Of a stretch of DNA of 64,000 bases, positions 50,380 to 59,500 are shown piece after piece. The first letter of the stretch is position 1, and each line of letters begins with the position of its first letter. The notes below the pieces were generated by a model. The model searched no databases. It was not told the origin of the DNA and worked only from the letters and a program-made list of their open reading frames with translations. The stretch covers positions 1 through 64,000 of the forward strand of contig NZ_RBIE01000001.1 of NCBI RefSeq assembly GCF_003633715.1, written 5' to 3'. A program made the position numbers and the translations under genes. Origin of the DNA: Thermovibrio guaymasensis (GTDB lineage: Bacteria; Aquificota; Aquificia; Desulfurobacteriales; Desulfurobacteriaceae).

Positions 50380-50757
50380 TTAAAATTCAATGTCATCAAT
50401 TTCTTCAAGCTCTTCTGAAACTTCCCTCTTAGGGTCAAGGGCAACTACTCTATCAGCCCTTACCTCTATCTTACTCCTCTTCTCGCCCCTATCTGTTTCC
50501 CAGGTTGACTGCCTTAAGCTTCCTTCCACCAGAACTCTCGTTCCCTTGTTAAATCGGCTTACAGCTCTATCGGCAGCTTCACCCCAGATAACAACGTCTA
50601 TAAATAGGGTTTCCTCCTTCCAGTTACCATTCCTATCCCTATAGGGACGGTTAACTGCAATTCTAATGCGACTGAAGGGAGTTCCTCCCTGTGTGTGCTG
50701 TAGTTCCGGGTCAGCAACAAGTCTTCCGATTAGAAAGACCTTATTAAGGCTTGCCAT
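50380..50757 (-). CDS. ssb: Single-stranded DNA-binding protein
   Basis: This 125-residue protein has the OB fold opening LNKVFLIGRLVADPELQ and the VVIWGEAAD strand, ending in the acidic tip DDIEF, which recruits replication partners. It is short, with almost no disordered linker between the OB fold and the tip, unlike the E. coli protein (178). Its ATG overlaps the rpsF stop as TAATG. The rpsF-ssb-rpsR order is classic. Confidence 0.95.
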   Translation of the reverse strand: MASLNKVFLIGRLVADPELQHTQGGTPFSRIRIAVNRPYRDRNGNWKEETLFIDVVIWGEAADRAVSRFNKGTRVLVEGSLRQSTWETDRGEKRSKIEVRADRVVALDPKREVSEELEEIDDIEF

Positions 50758-51140
50758 TAAGCTTCTCCCTTATTCTCGTTTGCGCTAACTTCTGCCTTTT
50801 CCTCTCCTTTTTGTTCAAGCTTAGCCTTAAGCTCTTTAACTTCTGATGGCTTAAGCCTAAAGAGTAAGAACCTAATAACGTCTTCGTTTATCCTGAAGAA
50901 GTTTTCCATGTTCCTGACGAAGTTCCTATCGTTAGTCCTTATGTACTCAAGGACGTAAAAACCTTTATCGTAGTCGTTGATTGGGTAGGCAAGCTGTCTC
51001 TTACCCCACTTGTCAACCTTTAAAACTTCGCCACCGAACCTCTCAACCTGTGAGTTAACCTTCTCTATTGCTGCGCCTGTTTCCTCATCGCTCATAGTTG
51101 GTCTTAGTATGTAAACCATCTCGTAGTAGTACTCTCTCAT
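50757..51140 (-). CDS. rpsF: 30S ribosomal protein S6
   Basis: This 127-residue protein has YYYEMVYILRPTMSDEE, KWGKRQLAYPIN and GFYVLEYI, typical of S6, and a charged C-terminal tail. It forms a heterodimer with S18. In many bacteria this pair binds its own leader; here rpsF follows pth by one base, so such a leader would have to lie within pth. Confidence 0.95.
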   Translation of the reverse strand: MREYYYEMVYILRPTMSDEETGAAIEKVNSQVERFGGEVLKVDKWGKRQLAYPINDYDKGFYVLEYIRTNDRNFVRNMENFFRINEDVIRFLLFRLKPSEVKELKAKLEQKGEEKAEVSANENKGEA

Positions 51141-51141
51141 C

Positions 51142-51717
51142 CTAAACCTCCGTATTGCATTTGTTTATGAGTTTTTGGTCAATCTCTCCCCTTCTAATTG
51201 CTTCAATAAGGCAGTTAGCAGCCCTTTTAACTGCCTTTTCAACTGCTGGGAGCTCATCCTCTTTAAAGGGAGAGAGGACAAAGTCAACTACCTCTTCTTT
51301 CCTTTTAGGCCTTCCGATTCCGATCCTTAACCTTGGGAACTCTTTGGTCCCGAGAGAGTTTATTACAGACTCAACTCCTCTGTGGCCGCCTGAACTTCCC
51401 TTCAACCTTAACCTTACATTCCCTAAAGGTAAGTCAAGGTCATCGTAAATAACGATGAGTTCAGACGGCTGAAGTTTGAAAAAGCGGTAAAACTGTCCTA
51501 CCGCTTCTCCACTTCTGTTCATGTAGGTAAGGGGTTTTAAGAAAATCACTTTTCCTTTTGGCGTAGAGTATTCACCGTAGAGGGCCTTAAACTTTTCCCT
51601 TGAAAAGTCAAAGCCAAGTTCCCTTGCAACTTCGTCAAGAACCCACCATCCAACGTTGTGGCGGGTTCTTTCATACTCCTTACCGGGATTCCCCAAACCT
51701 ACTACCAGCCTTAACAT
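51142..51717 (-). CDS. pth: Peptidyl-tRNA hydrolase
   Basis: This 191-residue protein begins LVVGLGNPGKEYERTRHNVGWW, with the catalytic histidine in RHNVG, and has PLTYMNRSGEAV, YDDLDLPLG and GSSGGHRGVESV. It frees tRNA from stalled peptides. Its ATG overlaps the rplY stop as TAATG, a conserved rplY-pth pairing. Confidence 0.96.
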   Translation of the reverse strand: MLRLVVGLGNPGKEYERTRHNVGWWVLDEVARELGFDFSREKFKALYGEYSTPKGKVIFLKPLTYMNRSGEAVGQFYRFFKLQPSELIVIYDDLDLPLGNVRLRLKGSSGGHRGVESVINSLGTKEFPRLRIGIGRPKRKEEVVDFVLSPFKEDELPAVEKAVKRAANCLIEAIRRGEIDQKLINKCNTEV

Positions 51718-52310
51718 TACTCTTCCTTAGCCTCTTCCGTTCCCTCTTCTTCACCTGCGGTTTCTTCAGGTTCAGCAACTACGACTACTGTTTCATCTGG
51801 ACTATCAACTAGTTTAGCTCCTTCAGGAAGAGGAATATCTCCAACGTGGAGAGCATCGCCGGCGTGTAAGTTTGAGATGTCAACTGTTATCTTCTCCGGA
51901 ATCTCCTTTGGGAGAGTTTCAATTGTTATTTCCCTTTTGAGGATTTCAAGAACTCCTCCCTCTTCTGAAACGCCAACGGGAGTTCCTACAAACTCAAGCT
52001 CAACTGTTACTTCAATTGTTTCTCCAAAAGTTACTTCCTGGAAGTCAAGGTGAATAGGTACATCACCAAGCCAGTTGTACTGGATGTCTTTGAGGATACA
52101 CATCCTCTCTTCACCATCAAGGTTGAGCTTGATTAGACCGTGGTGGTGCTTTAACCTCTTTACCTCTTTAGCAGGAACGGCAATGTGAGTTGCCTCTGGT
52201 CTTCCGCCTCCGTAAATAACGGCAGGCAGAAGGCCTTCCCTGCGTAACTTCTTGGCTACCTGTTTTCCGGTTTTCTCTCTCTTGGTAGCCTGCACTTCCA
52301 GTACTTTCAT
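51717..52310 (-). CDS. rplY: 50S ribosomal protein L25 (general stress protein Ctc type)
   Basis: This 197-residue protein has the N-terminal 5S rRNA-binding domain (REKTGKQVAKKLRREGLLPAVIYGG) and the C-terminal Ctc/TL5 domain, giving the long form rather than the 94-residue E. coli form. The acidic tail is rich in Glu. It is the first gene of the eight-gene operon ending with speD. AGGAGG lies 6 bases before ATG. Confidence 0.95.
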   Translation of the reverse strand: MKVLEVQATKREKTGKQVAKKLRREGLLPAVIYGGGRPEATHIAVPAKEVKRLKHHHGLIKLNLDGEERMCILKDIQYNWLGDVPIHLDFQEVTFGETIEVTVELEFVGTPVGVSEEGGVLEILKREITIETLPKEIPEKITVDISNLHAGDALHVGDIPLPEGAKLVDSPDETVVVVAEPEETAGEEEGTEEAKEE

Positions 52311-52349
52311 CTACTACCTCCTAATCTTGTTTTGCGGGAAAGCAGCCAA

Positions 52350-52378
52350 TATTTACATTCCAAAAGGAAATTTGTCAA
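52350..52378 (-). promoter_or_regulatory. Promoter for the rplY operon
   Basis: On the minus strand TTGACA (52378-52373), perfect, is followed after 17 bases by TAAATA (52355-52350). The -10 is imperfect. The -35 lies 13 bases from the -35 of the divergent csp promoter, so the two would compete for polymerase. Confidence 0.65.
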
Positions 52379-52391
52379 GAGTTTTTTAGGG

Positions 52392-52420
52392 TTGACAATT
52401 GAAAATGTTCTATATAAGAT
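52392..52420 (+). promoter_or_regulatory. Promoter for the cold-shock leader/csp
   Basis: TTGACA (52392-52397), perfect, and TAAGAT (52415-52420) are 17 bases apart. The predicted start is near 52427, at the beginning of a leader that holds an antiterminator/terminator arrangement. Confidence 0.7.
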
Positions 52421-52426
52421 TCGTCT

Positions 52427-52507
52427 TGTAGGATTTAAGAAGGCAGCACGACGGAAACAGATAGCCCCAGAAGGCATGCCGTTTCTGCCTTCTGGGGCTT
52501 TTTAATT
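52427..52507 (+). ncRNA. Leader RNA with mutually exclusive hairpins upstream of csp
   Basis: The leader contains AGAAGGCAG (52438-52446), and AGAAGGCA recurs at 52469-52476. Either copy can pair with the single TGCCTTCT (52486-52493). Pairing with the second copy makes the terminator; pairing with the first (CTGCCTTCT at 52485-52493, helped by GAAAC/GTTTC) makes an antiterminator. It may be a regulatory leader or a short terminated RNA. No small peptide frame is obvious. Confidence 0.55.
52463..52505 (+). terminator. Strong intrinsic terminator in the csp leader
   Basis: AGCCCCAGAAGGCA (52463-52476) pairs perfectly over 14 bases with TGCCTTCTGGGGCT (52486-52499) around a nine-base loop, followed by TTTTTAATTTT. 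It lies between the promoter and the csp ribosome site, so csp needs read-through or another promoter. Confidence 0.85.
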
Positions 52508-52537
52508 TTAAAGACTTTTAAAGAGAGGTAAGGACAC

Positions 52538-52744
52538 ATGGAGAAGCTCACAGGAACAGTTAAGTGGTTTGATTCAAAGAAAGGGTACGGCTTTATCACA
52601 GCCGACAGCGGACAGGACGTATTTGTCCACTACACCGGAATTCAAGGTGAAGGCTTTAAGACTCTTGAGGAAGGAGAGAGAGTTTCCTTCAGCATAACTG
52701 AGAGTGATAAGGGTCTTAAGGCAGTAAACGTAGAAAGGCTTTAA
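52538..52744 (+). CDS. csp: Cold-shock domain protein
   Basis: This 68-residue protein is a single cold-shock OB fold with RNP1 KGYGFITAD and RNP2 VFVHYTGI, and the opening [14 protein letters not shown]. It binds single-stranded RNA and melts secondary structure. AGAGAGGTAAGG precedes the ATG. It is followed by a DEAD-box helicase, a functional partner in RNA unfolding. Confidence 0.95.
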   Translation: MEKLTGTVKWFDSKKGYGFITADSGQDVFVHYTGIQGEGFKTLEEGERVSFSITESDKGLKAVNVERL

Positions 52745-52772
52745 GTCTGAACTAAATTTAACTTAAAATTAG

Positions 52773-52819
52773 TTGCCACGGTTTCCGTCTGAAACGGCGG
52801 CGGAGCCGTGGCAATTTTT
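52773..52819 (+). terminator. Branched terminator-like hairpin between csp and the helicase gene
   Basis: TTGCCACGG (52773-52781) pairs perfectly with CCGTGGCAA (52806-52814), followed by TTTTTATTT. Within the loop GTTTC/GAAAC form a second arm. It ends csp transcription at least in part; the helicase ATG lies only 18 bases after the T run, so it may act as an attenuator. Confidence 0.8.
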
Positions 52820-52837
52820 ATTTAACAGGAGTGAGAA

Positions 52838-54094
52838 ATGGAAGAGTTTAGCTTTAAACAGCTTGATGAGAAGGTTCAAAGGTCCCTTGAAGAGATGGGA
52901 TTTGAGGAGCCTACGCCGATTCAAAAGGAAGCCATTCCGGTAGCTCTTAAAGGTGAGGACATCGTCGGTCAAGCTCAGACTGGAACGGGGAAAACTGCAG
53001 CCTTTGGGATTCCGATAATTGAAAGGATTAGCCCGAGAGAAAGGGGAGTTAAGGCTATTATCCTTACGCCAACTAGAGAACTGGCAATACAGGTTGCCCA
53101 CGAGATCTCCTTGATGGGTAAGCATAAGGGGATTTCAGCCTATCCAATTTACGGCGGCGTTTCCATTGATAGGCAAGCTAGTATTCTGAGGAGAGGTAAA
53201 AATCAGGTAATAGTGGGAACTCCCGGAAGGGTTAAGGATCTAATAAACAGGGGAATTCTGAAGCTTGATAGGGTAAGGTTTGCTGTTCTTGATGAAGCAG
53301 ACCAAATGCTTGATATGGGTTTTATTGAGGACATTGAGGAGATTTTGAGTAAGACTCCTAAAGAAAAGCAGACTATGCTCTTTTCAGCTACGATGCCCTA
53401 TGAAATCAGGAAGTTAATAGATAACTACTTAAAGCCAGGTTATAAAACTGTAAAGGTTGGTAAGCAGCTCATTACACCTAAGGTTAAACAGAAGATCTAC
53501 CTCGTTAGGAGTGAGGATAAGCTAAAAGCCCTTGAGAAGCTGCTTAAGGAGAATAGGGATACTTCAACTATCGTTTTCGTTAAGACGAAGAGGGATGCAG
53601 CAGAGATTGAAAAGGAGCTCCAGAAAAGGGGCATTAATGCTAGGGCCATACACGGTGATCTCTCTCAGAGGCAGAGAGAGACGGTTATGAGGTCATTTAA
53701 AGAAGGTAGAGTAAAAGTTCTTGTTGCAACTGATGTTGCTGCAAGGGGAATTGACATTAAGGATGTAGGTCTTGTTATCAACTATGAACTTCCCGAAAAC
53801 CCTGAAAGTTACGTTCACAGGATCGGTAGAACAGGAAGGGCAGGCAAGGAAGGAACGGCAATCAGCCTTGTTGCTGAGAGTGAAAAGAGAAGGATGTACA
53901 GAATTAAAGGGCTGAAAGGAGTAAGGCCGGAAAGGTTCAAGATTAACGACCTTAAAGAACTTAAGGAGAGGTTTGATAGGAAGAGTCTCGAAAAAGTTCC
54001 CGAAAGGGTAAAAAAGTTTGCCAAGGAACTACTTTCAGAAAGGGATCCCGAGGAAGTTGTTTCTCTTTTAATTGATGAGCTCTTGAGGAGATAA
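52838..54094 (+). CDS. DEAD-box ATP-dependent RNA helicase
   Basis: This 418-residue helicase has all family motifs: Q motif (FEEPTPIQ), Walker A AQTGTGKT, PTRELAIQ, GTPGR, DEAD in VLDEADQMLDMGF, SAT, ATDVAARGIDI and HRIGRTGRAG. The C-terminal extension is short, and no DeaD-type dbpA RNA-binding domain is visible, so it is nearer to RhlE/CshA core helicases. It unwinds short RNA duplexes in ribosome assembly or decay. Its pairing with csp suggests a cold response. Confidence 0.94.
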   Translation: MEEFSFKQLDEKVQRSLEEMGFEEPTPIQKEAIPVALKGEDIVGQAQTGTGKTAAFGIPIIERISPRERGVKAIILTPTRELAIQVAHEISLMGKHKGISAYPIYGGVSIDRQASILRRGKNQVIVGTPGRVKDLINRGILKLDRVRFAVLDEADQMLDMGFIEDIEEILSKTPKEKQTMLFSATMPYEIRKLIDNYLKPGYKTVKVGKQLITPKVKQKIYLVRSEDKLKALEKLLKENRDTSTIVFVKTKRDAAEIEKELQKRGINARAIHGDLSQRQRETVMRSFKEGRVKVLVATDVAARGIDIKDVGLVINYELPENPESYVHRIGRTGRAGKEGTAISLVAESEKRRMYRIKGLKGVRPERFKINDLKELKERFDRKSLEKVPERVKKFAKELLSERDPEEVVSLLIDELLRR

Positions 54095-54106
54095 ACGTTC
54101 CTTTAT

Positions 54107-54140
54107 TTGGGGAGCTCCCAACGGCTCCCCAAAAACTTTT
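54107..54140 (+). terminator. Terminator-like hairpin after the helicase gene
   Basis: TTGGGGAGC (54107-54115) pairs with GCTCCCCAA (54124-54132); the tail is AAACTTTTCC, so the T run is delayed and short. The remaining gap up to 54281 holds AT-rich sequence with possible promoter boxes (TTGTTC 54233-54238, TATATC 54255-54260) for the next gene. Confidence 0.6.
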
Positions 54141-54281
54141 CCAATTCCACTAGATAGGAATCCATCCCTTCAAATAAACTCAAGTTTTTTATAAACGAAG
54201 TTAACGTTTTTGCCTGTTGGCTTGCTGCAACTTTGTTCAAATTCTTTGCTAATATATATCTGCAAACCTATAGAGGAAGTT

Positions 54282-55601
54282 ATGTTTGAGAAAACTTTGG
54301 ATATTTCTCGGTTTTTGCTTGCGGTTTCCTCCACCAACAGTTTGGCAGACCCTGTTTTGAATAACCATAACTACCGTGTTGCTTATATCTCCTTTGTTTT
54401 ATCCCGTAGGCTTACCTACGACAATGACTTTCTTTCAAACATTATTATTTCCGGTCTTCTACACGATATTGGCCTTTTGCTGTTTTCCTCTTCAGAGGAT
54501 ATTCTTATAATTAGAGCTCCTGAATCTGAGGAATTTAGCAAAAGGATACACCTTCATGCCGAAGTTGGGTACAGGCTTCTAAAGAACTTTCCCCTTTTTT
54601 CTAAAGTTGCTTTAGCCATTAAGTACCATCATACTCCTTTTAAGAAGTTTTTGGATTTTGGGCATAAGGTACCTTACGCTTCTCAAATTATTCATTTGGC
54701 AGATAGGATAGATGTTTTTGTTTCAGCTAAACTTGAAGGGAAAGAGCCTTATAAAGAAATACCTAATTTCTGTGTTGATCTTAAGGACTTTCTTTTGCGT
54801 TCAGCCTATAAAAGACTTTTAGACCCTAGATTGGTTAGGCTTTTTTTAAAGGAGATCTCTCCGAAAGAGGCTTTCTGGTTTGAGCTTTTCAATAAGGAAT
54901 TTTTGAAGGAAAGTCTTAGGAGTTTCCTTGAGAACTATTCTATGAAACTTCCTTTTGAGGCTTTTTTCTCCCTTTCTCAAGTACTTGCTTACCTTATAGA
55001 TTTTAAAAGTCCTTTTACTGCAACCCATTCTTCAGGAGTAGCTCAAGTTGCAACTTCCCTTGCTTCCCTCTTTAACTTCACTTCTCCGGATTTGAAGAAA
55101 ATCAAGGTAGCAGGTTTACTTCATGATATCGGTAAAGTAGCCATTCCAAATGAAATTTTGGAAAAGCCTGGGAAATTAACTAGAGAGGAGATGTCTTTAA
55201 TGAAATCTCACGTTTACTATACGTTTAAGATTCTTTCCCAGCTAGCTTTTGATGAAAACATAGTAGAGTGGGCTTCTTACCACCATGAAACTTTAGATGG
55301 GGAGGGATATCCTTTTAAGCTTAAAGCTAGGGAACTCCCTTTAGGTTCTAGGATTATGGCCGTTGCAGATGTCTTTACTGCTTTGATGGAGGACAGACCT
55401 TACAAGAAAGGGTTTCCACTTGGAAAGGCTTTGGAAATTTTAGACTCTTTAGCGCGGAAGAAAAAGTTAGATAAACGGGTAGTTAATGCTTTGAGAAATA
55501 ACCTTGAGAAAGTAGAAGTTAGCAGGAAAACGGCCCAAAGTAGGGCCAGAGAGATCTACGATTCTTTGCGAAAACTAGTTAAGGAATTCACACGTTCCTA
55601 A
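54282..55601 (+). CDS. Tandem HD/HD-GYP domain phosphohydrolase
   Basis: This 439-residue protein has two HD domains. The second is a complete HD-GYP: H281-D282 in LLHDIGKVAIPNEILEKPGKL, H310, H334-H335 and DGEGYP (339-344), expected to degrade cyclic di-GMP. The first (H61-D62, H92, H116-H117, HLADRIDVF at 138-146) keeps metal ligands but lacks a GYP loop. No sensor or membrane segment is attached. ATG 54282 follows AGAGGAAG. The coding strand is unusually T-rich for this window. It overlaps accA's end by 14 bases, convergent. Confidence 0.88.
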   Translation: MFEKTLDISRFLLAVSSTNSLADPVLNNHNYRVAYISFVLSRRLTYDNDFLSNIIISGLLHDIGLLLFSSSEDILIIRAPESEEFSKRIHLHAEVGYRLLKNFPLFSKVALAIKYHHTPFKKFLDFGHKVPYASQIIHLADRIDVFVSAKLEGKEPYKEIPNFCVDLKDFLLRSAYKRLLDPRLVRLFLKEISPKEAFWFELFNKEFLKESLRSFLENYSMKLPFEAFFSLSQVLAYLIDFKSPFTATHSSGVAQVATSLASLFNFTSPDLKKIKVAGLLHDIGKVAIPNEILEKPGKLTREEMSLMKSHVYYTFKILSQLAFDENIVEWASYHHETLDGEGYPFKLKARELPLGSRIMAVADVFTALMEDRPYKKGFPLGKALEILDSLARKKKLDKRVVNALRNNLEKVEVSRKTAQSRAREIYDSLRKLVKEFTRS

Positions 55602-56514
55602 ACTTTCTATACCTCTCTTCAACTAATTCCTTGGGAGAAAGTCCTTTAAGTTCGTTAAGGGCTTTTGAGACGAATTCTTTGAAGTTCCTGAAAGTGGTTT
55701 CCCAGTCTCTGTGAGCGCCCTCTAAGGGTTCTGGAATTATTTCATCAACTATTCCCATTTCCTTAAGGTCTTTTGCTGTTAGTTTGAGGGCCTCTGAAGC
55801 CTCTTTAACTTTTTCCTGAGACTGCCACAGGATTGCTGCACAGCCTTCGGGGGAGATTACTGAGTAAACAGCGTTTTCAAACATTAAGAGCCTGTTTGCA
55901 ACGCTGATTGCAAGGGCTCCTCCGCTTCCTCCCTCTCCGATAACAACACTAACAATGGGAACCTTCAGCTTTGCCATTTCAAAGAGGTTCCTTGCAATCG
56001 CCTCAGACTGACCGTGTTCCTCAGCCTCTATTCCGGGAAAAGCCCCCGGTGTATCAACAAGGGTAATTATCGGCTTTTTAAATTTCTCTGCAAGTTTCAT
56101 TACCCTTAAGGCCTTTCTGTAGTCCTCAGGAAGGGGCATTCCAAAGTTCCTTGCTATCTTCTCCTTCGTCTCCCTTCCCTTTTCCTGTGCGATGACGCAG
56201 ACGCTCTCTCCGTTGAACTTTCCAAATCCTGCTATTATCGCCTTCCCGTCGCCGCAGTGCCTATCTCCATGAAGTTCAACAAAATCCTCAAAGAGAGCTT
56301 TTATAAAGTCAATTGAATGGGGTCTATCTGGATGGCGGGCAAGCTGAACCCTGTCCCAAGCAGAGAGGTTTGAGTAAAACTCTTCAATTTTCCTCATAAA
56401 CTTTCTCTCTATCTCCTCAATTACTGCCGGCTGGTGCTTTCCCAACTTTTTCAGTTCCTCTATTTTCTTTCTGAGCTTCTCTACCTTCCTTTCAAACTCT
56501 AACAGTCCTTCCAT
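55588..56514 (-). CDS. accA: Acetyl-CoA carboxylase carboxyltransferase subunit alpha
   Basis: This 308-residue subunit has the N-terminal helices (LEFERKVEKLRKKIEELK), DRPHSIDFIKALFEDFVELHGDR, and the core with VDTPGAFPGIEAEEHGQSEAIA and GEGGSGGALAI. It pairs with AccD (46 kb) to make malonyl-CoA. It lies 10 bases after dnaE, a pairing seen in many bacteria. Confidence 0.96.
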   Translation of the reverse strand: MEGLLEFERKVEKLRKKIEELKKLGKHQPAVIEEIERKFMRKIEEFYSNLSAWDRVQLARHPDRPHSIDFIKALFEDFVELHGDRHCGDGKAIIAGFGKFNGESVCVIAQEKGRETKEKIARNFGMPLPEDYRKALRVMKLAEKFKKPIITLVDTPGAFPGIEAEEHGQSEAIARNLFEMAKLKVPIVSVVIGEGGSGGALAISVANRLLMFENAVYSVISPEGCAAILWQSQEKVKEASEALKLTAKDLKEMGIVDEIIPEPLEGAHRDWETTFRNFKEFVSKALNELKGLSPKELVEERYRKFRNV

Positions 56515-56524
56515 TTTTTCAACC

Positions 56525-59500
56525 TCAGGCTATCCTTATTCTCTCTTTCGGCAACAGTTTTTGAAGGCCTCTTAATACTTCTCTATCAATGGGTAAACGG
56601 TAGTCAGGGTTGATTTGCAATTTTACAAAACAGTCTGGAAGCTCCGCCTCAACTATGAGTGGTTTCCCTTGAGGGCTTGAGTTCTCCTCAATAAACCTTT
56701 TGAGCTCTTTTAAGAACTGATCAGTAACCTCCTCTCCTTTTAGCCTTAAAACTATTGTGTTAACCTTACTTCCTATTTCGTCTTTAAGGTAGGATATCTC
56801 CTTTGCGATTACACTCTTACTCTCCTCCTCTTCCCTAACGGTTCCCTTAATTAGGACGACGTTTCCCTCAGTTAAGAGCTCCATAACTTCCCTGTAGAGG
56901 TTAGGAAAGACGAGGACTGAAGTTGTTCCGTCTAAATCGGATATCTCAACGGTAGCCCAGAGATCTCCCCTCTGTGTTCTCTTCACTTTAACTTCTGTTA
57001 TTGCACCTGCTAAAGTTATCTCCTGTCCGTCTTTCCACTCTTCCTTCTCCGATGTAGAGTTAAAGCCGAACTCAACTATTTCCTTAAACTCAAGGAGGGG
57101 ATGGCCTGATAGGTAAAAGCCTATTGCCTGTCTCTCGTACTCTAACTTAACGTTGTCGGGCCACTCCTCAATTTGGGGAAACTCCTTGTCAATAACCTCA
57201 CTGTCGTCTCCAAAGAGGCTCATTAGGCCTTTGTTTTGGCTCTTCTGGATACTCTGGGCAACGCTCATTGCTTTATCAAGGACGGCCATGTTAACTGAGC
57301 GGGGGATTCCTGTTGAGTCAAAAGCTCCTGCCTTTATAAGGGCTTCTATTACCTTCCTGTTGACAGTTTTAAGGTCAACCCTCTGGCAGAAGTCGTAGAT
57401 GTCCTTAAACTCTCCTCCCTTCTTCCTCACTTCCTCTATGTGCTGGGCAGCCTTCTCCCCAACCCCCTTTATTCCTGCAAGGCCGAACCTGATAGATTCT
57501 CCTTCAATTTTAAAGAGAGCTCCGCTTCTGTTTATATCAGGGGGAAGGACGTTGATACCGTTCTCTTTACAGTCCTTTATGAACTTTACGATTTCGTCTG
57601 TTTTGTCGTAGTCAATTGAGAGCATTGTTGCAAAGAGCTCTTTCGGGTAGTGGGCCTTTAGGTAGGCTGTAACGTAGGCTAAGAACCCGTAGGCGGCAGA
57701 GTGGGATTTATTAAAGCCGTACTCTGCAAACTTTGCTATATCGTCAAAGAGCTTTTCTATTTTATCTTTTGGATATTCTCTTTCAACTGCCCTACTTACA
57801 AATATTCCCCTCTGCTCATCCATAATCTCCTTTTTCTTCTTACCCATTGCTCGCCTTAGAAGGTCAGCCTCTCCCAGTGAGTAACCTGCTAGGATGTTTG
57901 CAATCTGCATAATCTGTTCCTGATAGATAAAGAGGCCGTAAGTCTCTTTAAGGACCGGTTCAAGCTCGGGGAATATGTAGTCAACTTCCTCTTGACCGTG
58001 CTTTCTCCTTATGTAACTTTCAGCCATTCCGGAGTTTAAGGGACCCGGTCGGTAGAGGGCAACGAGGGCGATTATGTCCTCAAAGGTTGTAGGCTTGAGC
58101 CTTCTCATTAAGTTTCTCATTCCACTTGATTCAAGCTGGAAGACACCTATCGTATTTCCTTCCTGTAGGAGCTTAAAGGTCTTTTCATCGTCAAGGGGCA
58201 GTTTTGTCGGAACTATCTCTACTCCGTGCCTCTCCTTTATCAATTTAAGGGTTCTATCAATTATTGTGAGCGTCTTCAGGCCAAGGAAGTCCATCTTCAG
58301 GAGGCCGAGTGACTCTACCTGTCCCATGTCGTACTGTGTAGTTACGTCCCCGTCCTTACTCTTTGCAAGGGGTATGTAGTCTGTAAGGGTTTCGGGGGCT
58401 ATCACCACTCCTGCTGCGTGGACGCCCGTTTGCCTTGTAAGTCCCTGAAGTCGCTTTGCAATCGTTATCAGCCTGTTTATGGTCGGGTCTTTCTCTGCAA
58501 GCTCCTTTATTTCGGGAGCTCTCTCAACTGCGTCCTCAACGCTCTTTGCGTCGTTCGGAATGAGTTTTGCTAGCTTATCTACCTCTTTTGGAGGGATGCC
58601 AAGGACCCTTCCAACGTCCCTTACGACCATCTTTGTCTTAAGGGTTCCGAAGGTAATGATTTGACAGACTTTATCCTCTCCGTACTTCTTCCTAACGTAT
58701 TCAATTACTCTATCCCTTCCCTCCTGACATATGTCAACGTCAATATCGGGCATGGTTACCCTTTCAGGGTTTAAGAACCTTTCAAATAGGAGGTTAAACC
58801 TTAAAGGGTCTATGTCTGTGATTCCGATTGCGTAAGCAACCAGAGAACCTGCTGCAGAACCTCTTCCTGGACCTACCGGTATTCCGTTTCTCTTTGCCCA
58901 GTTTATAAAGTCCCAAACGATCAGGAAGTAACCGGGGAATCCCATGTTGTTTATTATCTGTAGTTCGTGCTGGAGCCTTTCGTAGTACTTCTTCTTTGTC
59001 TCACCGTCGGTTATTCCCTTTTCCTTAAACCTCCTTTCAAGTCCCTTCTCTGCAAGTTCTTTAAGGTATGTGAAGTAGTCGTAGCCTTCTGGGACTGTGT
59101 ACTTGGGAAGTAAATACCCTTTGTTTTCAAACGTGTCCAGCTTAGCCTCTACTTTCTCTGCTATATCTAGAGTGTTAAATACTGCTTGAGGAACTTCCCT
59201 GAAGATCTCCATCATCTCCTGGGCATTCTTGAAGTAGAATTCCTTGCTGGGAAAGCGCATCCTCTTTTCGTCTGCTAGTTTCTTTCCAGTCTGGAGGCAA
59301 AGGAGAACGTCGTGGGCTTCCCAGTCCTCCTTGTTCAAGTAGTGGGCATCGTTTGTGGCCACCAGCTGTATGTCAAGTTTCTTTGAGAGCTCTATTAGGA
59401 ATTTGTTTGCCCTTTCCTGTTCTTTGATTCCGTGGTATTGAACTTCAAGGTAGAAGTCATCTCCGAAGATTTCCTTGTACCACTTAGCTGCCTCAACTGC

